Assembly: GCA_014305015.1 (NCBI GenBank)
Contig: JACRUB010000066.1
Coordinates: forward strand, 1 to 5,171
Source of the DNA: Vulcanimicrobiota bacterium
GTDB taxonomy: Bacteria > Vulcanimicrobiota > Vulcanimicrobiia > Vulcanimicrobiales > Vulcanimicrobiaceae
Direction: 5' to 3'
Length of the DNA stretch: 5,171 nt
Part shown: one piece after another, positions 1-5,171 of the stretch
Numbering within the stretch: the stretch's first letter is position 1
How the letters are laid out: every line of letters begins with the position of its first letter
Notes under the pieces: generated by a model
What the model was told of the DNA's origin: nothing
Database searches by the model: none
Seen by the model: the letters and a program-made list of their open reading frames with translations, nothing else
Program-made: the position numbers and the translations under genes

Positions 1-2227
1 GGCTTATATAGAAGCCTTGGAGTTGATCGCAGCGCAGGTCGTCCAGGATATCGAACTGCGAGCGCGACTCGACGCCTTCGCCCGTTACGCTCATTCCGAG
101 CGTGTGTGCAATCGTGATTATCGACCGTGCAATTGCGCGGTCAGCCGCATTTTCGATCCCGCTCACAAAGGTGTAATCTAGTTTGAGGGAATTCAGTGCG
201 AACCTCTTGAGGTATGCAAAGGAGCTGTAGCCGGTTCCAAAGTCGTCGATGGTGAGATGCACGCCCATTGCTTTAATTTCGCGAACGATGTGCAGGATGG
301 TGTCTACGTCGCTCATGAGTGCGCTCTCGGTGACTTCGATGTCCAAGAGGGATGGGTTGATACGCGTTTGCCGTAGCACCATGGCCAACGTGTTGATGAA
401 TTCCGGATGTGCGAATTGACGTGCCGAGATATTCACCGAAACGACCAGGTTCATGTCCTTATCTTGCCATTTGCGGATTTGCACGCATGCAGCCTGAAGC
501 GCCCACGTGCCGATTGGAATAATGAGCCCGGAGTCTTCGGCGATCGAGACGAACTCATCGGGCATGCGGACCTCACCGCCCGGCTGTAACCAGCGCAGAA
601 GCGCTTCCGCGCCGATGAGTTTGCCGGTTGATGCTTCGACAATCGGCTGGTAGAAGAGGCTTAGGTTGCCGGCGCTGATCGCCTTGCGCAGTTCGCTCTG
701 AATCCGGTGCCGTGAAGTTGCTTCAGCATGCATCTGCGGCTCGAAGAACGCGTAGCGCTGCTCGGTTTGCTCTTTTGCACGGTACATCGCGGTGTCGGCA
801 TTTCGAATAAGAACGGCTTCGTCGTGCGCATCCCATGGATACATCGAGATCCCGATGCTCACGGAGACGACCAACTCGTAGTTCTCAATGTAGAAAGGCT
901 CGGCAACCGTTGAGGTCAGACGTCGCGCGACGCGCGCCGCATCGGCATTATCGCGAACGTTCTGAAGCAGCACAACGAATTCGTCGCCGCCCCAGCGCGC
1001 TAAGAGCGCATCCGGCCGCAGCATCATTGCGAAGCGCTCGCCAACCGCGCGCAAGAGCGCATCGCCGATCGTATGCCCGAGCGTATCGTTGATATCTTTG
1101 AAACGATCTAAGTCGAGAAACATGAGGGCACAGCTCTGTCCCGTAGCACGCGCTTGCGCGAGCGCTTCAGTTAAACGCTGCTGCAGTGCGACGCGATTCG
1201 GCAATCCGGTTAGCGTATCATAACGCGCAAGCCGGCTCAGCGATTCTTCCGCTTCTTTGCGGCGCGTAATATCCAGAACCGCTCCGACGCGACGCAAGGG
1301 AATGCCGTCAAGCCCATATTCATATTTGCCGCGCAAGTGCACCCATCGAATCGAACCGTTTCGAAGAATGATGCGATGGTCGGCGCTAAAGGGCAGCCCG
1401 GTGGTTTCGGCCGCTTCAATCTCCGCTTGCACGTGATCGAGGTCTTCGGGATGGATCGAGGTTTCGTACAGGCCGTCGGTTTCTTCGCTCGGCGTCTCCG
1501 CCGCAAGATCGAAGATCCGGTAGAGCTCCGGCGACCAGGTCATCTCAGCTGTACGCAGGTCGCGAATCCAATTTCCAAGGTTTGTGATCGAGTGCACGTC
1601 CGCCAAGCGTTCTTGGCTGGTACGCAGGGCCGCTTCGCGTTCTTCGAGCTCTATCTTTACTCGCTGCGCTTCCAAGCGGCTGCGGAGTTCATCTTGTTGA
1701 ATCCGGATACGCAGGGCAGCGGGGATAAATGCGATGACGTAAGCGCTTGCGTAGATTGCGAGCGCCGTCAAATTGAGGCGCGTATAAAAGATACCGGCAA
1801 GTGCTGAATAGAACGCTTGAAAGAAGAAAGCGATACTCAACATAACGGCCAGGTCGCCTGCGCGATAGAATGCTTGTTGCGCTCCCACGATCACGAGCAG
1901 ACTGGCCGCTATATAGACGTAGTGATTCCCGCTATTGACGGTAAGCATGGCAATGACGAGCACGGTGGGTAGCACGTTGATGAACTGCATCGCATTCGCG
2001 TGCGCCCGGAGCTTGGGGAAAAACAGAATAGCGCCCGCGATGGCGGCCGACCAACCGGCGGCGACAAGCCGAAGTCCTAAGGAGTCCGGCGGGACCCCTG
2101 GGATTGTCCCCAGGATATAGTGGAAGCCGGGAAGCAAAAGAACAACCAGACCGCTGTAAATCAGGATGGTCGCGGTGACATTTTTCTCCAGCCATTCCTT
2201 ATAGGCGGCTTCCCCAGTTAGGCCCAT
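1..2227 (-). CDS. Membrane-anchored PAS-GGDEF-EAL cyclic-di-GMP signalling protein, 3' end cut by window edge
   Basis: I translated the minus strand from the ATG at 2227 and found 742 residues with no stop up to the left edge. Six hydrophobic segments lie at about 19-40, 51-71, 80-98, 102-120, 125-148 and 152-173. A charged, probably coiled linker (about 175-212) and a PAS_3-like domain (about 213-323, with IHPEDLDHV and a closing DITRRKEAEE) follow. The GGDEF domain (about 330-495) has DLDRFKDIND, GHTIGD and an intact GGDEF at 413-417. The EAL domain (about 505 onward) keeps the expected metal and catalytic residues: E541 in EALLRW, N599, E631 in EVTES, D661/D662 in DDFGTGYSS, K682, E717 and Q737. 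From family knowledge, GGDEF makes and EAL degrades cyclic-di-GMP; both sites look competent here, and the membrane/PAS part would sense a signal. The inhibitory RxxD site reads RPDA. An in-frame TAG sits at 2233-2231, making 2227 the furthest upstream ATG; no good Shine-Dalgarno precedes it. Probably only some 15-30 residues are missing. Sensor ligand and net activity are unknown. Confidence 0.96.
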   Translation of the reverse strand, partial: MGLTGEAAYKEWLEKNVTATILIYSGLVVLLLPGFHYILGTIPGVPPDSLGLRLVAAGWSAAIAGAILFFPKLRAHANAMQFINVLPTVLVIAMLTVNSGNHYVYIAASLLVIVGAQQAFYRAGDLAVMLSIAFFFQAFYSALAGIFYTRLNLTALAIYASAYVIAFIPAALRIRIQQDELRSRLEAQRVKIELEEREAALRTSQERLADVHSITNLGNWIRDLRTAEMTWSPELYRIFDLAAETPSEETDGLYETSIHPEDLDHVQAEIEAAETTGLPFSADHRIILRNGSIRWVHLRGKYEYGLDGIPLRRVGAVLDITRRKEAEESLSRLARYDTLTGLPNRVALQQRLTEALAQARATGQSCALMFLDLDRFKDINDTLGHTIGDALLRAVGERFAMMLRPDALLARWGGDEFVVLLQNVRDNADAARVARRLTSTVAEPFYIENYELVVSVSIGISMYPWDAHDEAVLIRNADTAMYRAKEQTEQRYAFFEPQMHAEATSRHRIQSELRKAISAGNLSLFYQPIVEASTGKLIGAEALLRWLQPGGEVRMPDEFVSIAEDSGLIIPIGTWALQAACVQIRKWQDKDMNLVVSVNISARQFAHPEFINTLAMVLRQTRINPSLLDIEVTESALMSDVDTILHIVREIKAMGVHLTIDDFGTGYSSFAYLKRFALNSLKLDYTFVSGIENAADRAIARSIITIAHTLGMSVTGEGVESRSQFDILDDLRCDQLQGFYIS

Positions 2228-2237
2228 TGACTAGTCA
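2228..2237. promoter_or_regulatory. Perfect 10-base palindrome in the divergent spacer, possible operator
   Basis: TGACTAGTCA is its own reverse complement and directly abuts the ATG of the minus-strand GGDEF-EAL gene. It lies in the 40-base spacer (2228-2267) between two divergent genes. Its position would suit a dimeric regulator acting on one or both genes, but no regulator is identified. I found no convincing -35/-10 pair in the spacer on either strand: TTGACT at 2228-2233 resembles a -35 box for the plus strand but has no good -10 partner. Promoters may therefore extend into the flanking coding sequence. A chance palindrome remains possible. Confidence 0.3.
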
Positions 2238-2255
2238 TCGGCAGCTTGGTTGCGC

Positions 2256-2263
2256 AAAGGAAG
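2256..2263 (+). promoter_or_regulatory. Ribosome binding site that decides the start of the small exported protein gene
   Basis: AAAGGAAG lies 4 bases before the ATG at 2268 (6 from its AGGA core). It favours that ATG over an in-frame TTG at 2250, which has no Shine-Dalgarno before it and would place this site inside the coding region. Confidence 0.6.
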
Positions 2264-2267
2264 TCTC

Positions 2268-2759
2268 ATGATCTGGACCGCCGTACTCTTGGCCACGACC
2301 GCCACCTTCATGACCCCCACACCGCCCAATCATCTCAAGCACGTGGGTGCGGCTCTGCCGCCCGGCGACACAGCCCGGATTGCCGCCTCGGGGAACAACA
2401 TCCCGTGTTGGGATAGTCCGGCCTCGCTCACCGCCTTCACCCGCGCCTATCAGAGCGGCGATCAAAGCACGGTCGAGATGTACGCCGCCAACAACAGCTT
2501 CTTTTTAGAAGAAGGCACGCGGGTAAAGTCCCTGGGCACGCAAGGGTTGCTTGGACAAATCACGCGGCTAAAGATACTGGACGGCGATCATGCGGGCGCA
2601 AGTTGTTACGAGCATTCGTCGCTGCGCTTGTACATCGGCATAAACAAGCATGCCCCTTCGCTGTTGCAAAAAACTACTGCCAAACGCTTTAAGCGCGGGG
2701 TAAGGCATACAAGGTTGAAGATTCGGCACTTCATCCGTCGCGCTGCGGGAAAACACTGA
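2268..2759 (+). CDS. Small putative exported protein, possible SH3-like domain, highly basic C-terminal tail
   Basis: The frame encodes 163 residues from the ATG at 2268, which has a good ribosome binding site. The first 15 or so residues (MIWTAVLLATTATFM) are hydrophobic and could be a signal peptide, but no positive charges precede them; the alternative TTG start at 2250 would add MRKGSL and give a more typical signal peptide. Residues about 47-75 (CWDSPASLTAFTRAYQSGD) followed by 78-122 (LEEGTRVKSLG, then a short strand-rich stretch around ITRLKILDGDHAG) resemble small SH3-like beta domains, where a GT-V turn precedes an I-DG---G strand pair. Two cysteines, C47 and C113, could form a disulfide outside the cytoplasm. 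The last 29 residues (135-163) are strongly basic, with 5 Lys, 7 Arg and 3 His. I do not recognise the family and assign no function. It lies 84 bases upstream of the ABC ATPase gene on the same strand and may be cotranscribed. The tail could be read-through or frameshifted sequence. Confidence 0.65.
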   Translation: MIWTAVLLATTATFMTPTPPNHLKHVGAALPPGDTARIAASGNNIPCWDSPASLTAFTRAYQSGDQSTVEMYAANNSFFLEEGTRVKSLGTQGLLGQITRLKILDGDHAGASCYEHSSLRLYIGINKHAPSLLQKTTAKRFKRGVRHTRLKIRHFIRRAAGKH

Positions 2760-2843
2760 TTTTGCTTCTGACTTAACGGGGAATCTTGCCTCCGTAGACC
2801 AAAGTCTCCGCGCCAAGCGACGGGTGCGACCTACCATGAAGAC
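2760..2843 (+). other. Gap between the small gene and the ABC transporter genes
   Basis: These 84 bases hold no strong terminator: the only hairpin noticed is AGAC-CAAA-GTCT at 2796-2807, a 4-base stem with no following T run. No convincing promoter was found either. The ATPase reading frame stays open upstream to the TGA at 2769-2771 but contains no ATG, GTG or TTG before 2844. An out-of-frame ATG at 2836 begins a 21-codon frame that overlaps the ATPase start. Confidence 0.5.
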
Positions 2844-3506
2844 GTGCCCGCCGTTCTCGAACATGTCTATAAACGATACGCTGACGACGTCACCGCCTTA
2901 GCGGATGTTTCGTTTGGCGTTATGCGGGGCGAACTCGTCGGTTTATTGGGTCCGAGTGGCTGCGGGAAGAGCACGCTGCTCAATCTCATCGGCTGCATCG
3001 ATCTCCCGACATCCGGGCACGTATATGTTTCGGGTGAAGAAACCTCGCTTTTAAAAGACAACGAGCTCACGCGTTTGCGGCGAGACCATGTCGGTACGAT
3101 CTTTCAATTCTTCAACCTGTTGCCGACGTTGAGCTTGGCAGAGAATGTGGCCGTTCCCTTGATGCTTGCGCGCAAAGACGGCGCGCAATCCAAAGCCCGC
3201 GTTGCAGACGTGTTAGAGCGAGTTGGACTAACAGATCGCGGATCGGCCTATCCGGCACAAGTCTCCGGCGGCCAATTGCAGCGCGCAGCAATTGCTCGCG
3301 CCATCGTGCACCGGCCGGCGATCGTGCTGGCGGATGAGCCGACGGGAAATCTTGATTCGCGTAACGGCGAAATCGTTCTGAATTTGTTACGTGAATTGGC
3401 GAGTGGCGGCCAAACAATTATCATGGCGACGCACAGCCGCGAGGCTGCCTCGATGTGCGACCGCCGCATCCACCTTTTGGACGGCGCGATCGAATACACG
3501 ACATGA
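2844..3506 (+). CDS. ABC transporter ATP-binding protein, MacB/LolD/FtsE type
   Basis: This cytoplasmic ATPase of 220 residues would power the adjacent permease. All the nucleotide-binding motifs are present in order: Walker A GPSGCGKST (36-44), Q-loop Q88 in FQFFNLLPTLS, signature VSGGQLQRAAIARA (140-153), Walker B IVLADEPTGNLD (160-171, catalytic E165) and the switch histidine H197 in MATHS. The FQFFNLLP Q-loop, the DEPTGNLDS stretch and the length are typical of the MacB/LolD/FtsE group, whose transporters move lipoproteins, lipids, peptides or mechanical signals across or within the envelope. The start is a GTG at 2844, the only usual start codon in the frame after the TGA at 2769; the preceding GAAGA is a weak, close ribosome binding site. 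The stop overlaps the permease start as ATGA, indicating translational coupling. The substrate cannot be told from the ATPase. Confidence 0.96.
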   Translation: MPAVLEHVYKRYADDVTALADVSFGVMRGELVGLLGPSGCGKSTLLNLIGCIDLPTSGHVYVSGEETSLLKDNELTRLRRDHVGTIFQFFNLLPTLSLAENVAVPLMLARKDGAQSKARVADVLERVGLTDRGSAYPAQVSGGQLQRAAIARAIVHRPAIVLADEPTGNLDSRNGEIVLNLLRELASGGQTIIMATHSREAASMCDRRIHLLDGAIEYTT

Positions 3507-5171
3507 GAACGATTCTCGCCGCGCTCGTCACGCGTTACATTCGGCGAAACGGCTTACGTTCGAGCGTAACGGCGGTTGCCGTAATGCTGGGCGTTGCGCT
3601 CGTGTTCGCCATCGATCTTGCGAACGCCACAGCCGTCGCGTCGTTCTCCTCGAGTGTGAACGTGATGGCCAATCACGTCAACCTGCAGGTCTTCGGAGCC
3701 GGTCGCGGCTTTGATGAGGGGACGCTTCTGCGTGTTCAGGCGGTCCGCGGCATCGCTGCCGCTTACCCGATTATTGAAGACGAGCTAATCGTTGGCGAAC
3801 GCGAGGGCGATCCGGAGTCGGGCGAAGTGCTGCGGATCCTCGGTTTCGATGTGACGCGACCCCTGCCTCAAGCTGTTCCGGCTGCGCAGGCGCAATTCGA
3901 TCTTGGTGCGTTCATCAACAAACAAGGTATCATTCTGAGCAACCGCGTCGCTCAGCGATACCATGCACGCGTTGGTGGAATATTGCATGCGTTCGCGGGC
4001 GTGCGCGCGGTGCGGTTGCGCGTCGCGGCCGTTCTGCCCGCGGCTGCGCCAGGCTTGGATTCGAGCGTCGCGTTTGTCGATCTCGCGACCGCGCAAGATC
4101 TCTTTTTGAAAGTCGGACGGCTGGACCGCATCGATGTGATCGCCGATCCACACGCACTGACCGCCATAAAAAACCGCATCGCGCGCATCTTACCCGCGGG
4201 CACACGCGTCATCGAACCCGCCGTGCGTACGAACGAGATCGAGCGTCTGCTGCGAAGTTTTCGCCTGAATCTTGAAGCGCTCTCCTATGTCGCGCTGCTC
4301 GTCGGGATGTACTTGATTTATAACACCCTTGCCATTTCGGTGGTTCAGCGCAAACCGGAGATATCGACGTTGCGGTCGCTTGGCGCGGGCAAGTCAGAGA
4401 TCTTCACGGCATTTTTATTCGAAGGCGCCCTCTATGGCGTTGTTGGTACAATTGCCGGCCTCTTTGCAGGCGCGTTCTTGGCTCAGGGTGCGGTTAATGC
4501 AGTTTCGCACACCGTCTCAACGCTCTATGTCGGCTCGCACGCGGACAGCGTGGTTTTTACGACGGCAGCTTTTATCAAAGCGATTGCAATCGGTATCGGC
4601 TCATCGATGCTCTCGGCAGTTTTCCCGGCGCTCGAAGCGGCTTCCATTGCGCCCGCCATTGGGATGCGCTCTGCCGGTTACGAAGAACGGCGCGCCGGCG
4701 GAAAGCGGCTCGCGGGTCTGGCCGGCGCAGCACTGCTGCTTCTCGCAGCGCTCTCTGCGCGCGCGCCGGCGCTTGACGGTATTCCGGTTTTCGGTTTTCT
4801 TGCGGGCGTGTTGCTCATTGCGGGGGCATCGCTGTGCGTGCCGTCCTTGCTTGAGGGTGTCCTTACCGTCCTGCGGTTGCTTTCGGGCGCGGCCCCTTCT
4901 TTCACGCTTGCCCTGCAGGCCATGCGCGCGGCAAGCCGCCGGTATTCCGTTGCGATTGCTTCGCTGGCGGTTGCTGTCGCCATGATGACGAGCATCGCGA
5001 TTCTCATTACGTCCTTTCGTGCGACCATCATCGACTGGTCGCAGCAGGTCTTGCAAGCGGATCTTTTCATTAAGCCACCGGGAATAGTTGACGCTTCCTT
5101 TTCAGGCCGTTTCCAACCGGAATTTCTGCGCCGCATTGCGCGCGCGCCCGGCGTACGGGCCGTGGATACGT
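3503..5171 (+). CDS. FtsX-family ABC transporter permease, large duplicated form, 3' end cut by window edge
   Basis: The frame is open from the ATG at 3503 to the right edge, 556 residues without a stop. A basic N-terminus (RYIRRNGLRSS) precedes membrane helix 1 (about 22-44). A large extracytoplasmic domain (about 45-255) resembles the MacB periplasmic core. Three helices typical of FtsX follow (about 258-282, 304-332, 352-378); between the first two is the cytoplasmic coupling segment KPEISTLRSLGAGKSEIF (284-301), which contacts the ATPase. Two further helices (about 404-420, 428-450) lead to a second copy of the N-terminal unit: basic AMRAASRRYS (473-482), a helix (about 483-506) and the start of a second extracytoplasmic domain. 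This points to a two-module permease of roughly 800 or more residues, as in YbbP-like and AttF/G-like proteins. The 4-base overlap with the ATPase gene marks them as one operon. In attEFGH-like operons a secreted lipocalin-like protein gene follows; whether one is present here lies outside the window. Substrate unknown. Confidence 0.94.
   Translation, partial: MRTILAALVTRYIRRNGLRSSVTAVAVMLGVALVFAIDLANATAVASFSSSVNVMANHVNLQVFGAGRGFDEGTLLRVQAVRGIAAAYPIIEDELIVGEREGDPESGEVLRILGFDVTRPLPQAVPAAQAQFDLGAFINKQGIILSNRVAQRYHARVGGILHAFAGVRAVRLRVAAVLPAAAPGLDSSVAFVDLATAQDLFLKVGRLDRIDVIADPHALTAIKNRIARILPAGTRVIEPAVRTNEIERLLRSFRLNLEALSYVALLVGMYLIYNTLAISVVQRKPEISTLRSLGAGKSEIFTAFLFEGALYGVVGTIAGLFAGAFLAQGAVNAVSHTVSTLYVGSHADSVVFTTAAFIKAIAIGIGSSMLSAVFPALEAASIAPAIGMRSAGYEERRAGGKRLAGLAGAALLLLAALSARAPALDGIPVFGFLAGVLLIAGASLCVPSLLEGVLTVLRLLSGAAPSFTLALQAMRAASRRYSVAIASLAVAVAMMTSIAILITSFRATIIDWSQQVLQADLFIKPPGIVDASFSGRFQPEFLRRIARAPGVRAVDT

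Noticed and set aside
1002..1063. Direct repeat aagagcgcatc at 1002-1012 and 1053-1063
   Set aside because: The copies are 51 bases apart in frame and both encode the peptide DALL in the GGDEF domain, so coding explains the repeat.
1337..1807. 156-codon open frame on the plus strand
   Set aside because: It lies antisense to the PAS and coiled-linker part of the GGDEF-EAL gene, whose motifs are unmistakable, and its own translation shows no recognisable domain.
2796..2807. Small hairpin AGAC-CAAA-GTCT
   Set aside because: The stem is only 4 base pairs and has no T run after it, so it is not a credible terminator.
2568..2864. 98-codon minus-strand frame across the small gene's tail and the gap
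   Set aside because: No ribosome binding site or domain is evident and it overlaps both neighbouring genes. It stays a faint alternative only because the small gene's tail is itself doubtful.
4756..4772. Alternating CG-rich run around gcgcgcgcgccggcg
   Set aside because: It encodes Ala-Arg-Ala-Pro-Ala between permease helices and fits the local composition; no separate role is supported.
4329..4985. 218-codon plus-strand frame rich in Arg, Ser and Leu
   Set aside because: It overlaps the permease gene in another frame; the permease frame has clear FtsX helices and coupling motif, while this one has the Arg/Ser-rich bias of a shadow frame in GC-rich DNA.
4601..5136. Two overlapping 150-codon minus-strand frames
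   Set aside because: They are antisense to the permease, lowly complex and Arg/Ala-rich, with no domain signal.

Overview
The window is moderately GC-rich, densely coded bacterial DNA. The genes suggest a diderm (two-membrane) bacterium: a membrane-anchored cyclic-di-GMP enzyme, a small apparently exported protein, and a MacB/LolD-type ABC exporter. The exact lineage cannot be read from the sequence. A deep-branching environmental group is possible, but that is an impression from GC content and codon habit only.

Layout. Positions 1-2227 (minus strand) hold one long uninterrupted reading frame for a six-helix membrane protein with PAS, GGDEF and EAL domains; its last residues lie beyond the left edge. 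A 40-base spacer (2228-2267), containing a perfect 10-base palindrome, separates it from a plus-strand cluster. The cluster has three genes. The first is a small putative exported protein with a possible SH3-like fold and a very basic tail (2268-2759). After an 84-base gap comes an ABC ATPase (2844-3506), which overlaps by 4 bases the start of a large FtsX-type permease (3503 to the right edge, incomplete).

How the parts relate. ATPase and permease almost certainly form one translationally coupled transporter of the MacB/LolCDE/AttEFG class, which works on lipids, lipoproteins, peptides or envelope material rather than importing small solutes. The small protein lies just upstream in the same direction with no clear terminator between, so it may share the transcript, but no functional link is shown. 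The GGDEF-EAL gene is transcribed divergently and is probably independent, though the spacer is so short that the two start regions must share control DNA.

No tRNA, rRNA, CRISPR array, insertion sequence or transposase remnant was seen. No clearly new system is evident. The points most worth a second look are the small protein's odd C-terminus, the palindrome touching the GGDEF-EAL start codon, and the altered inhibitory site of the GGDEF domain.
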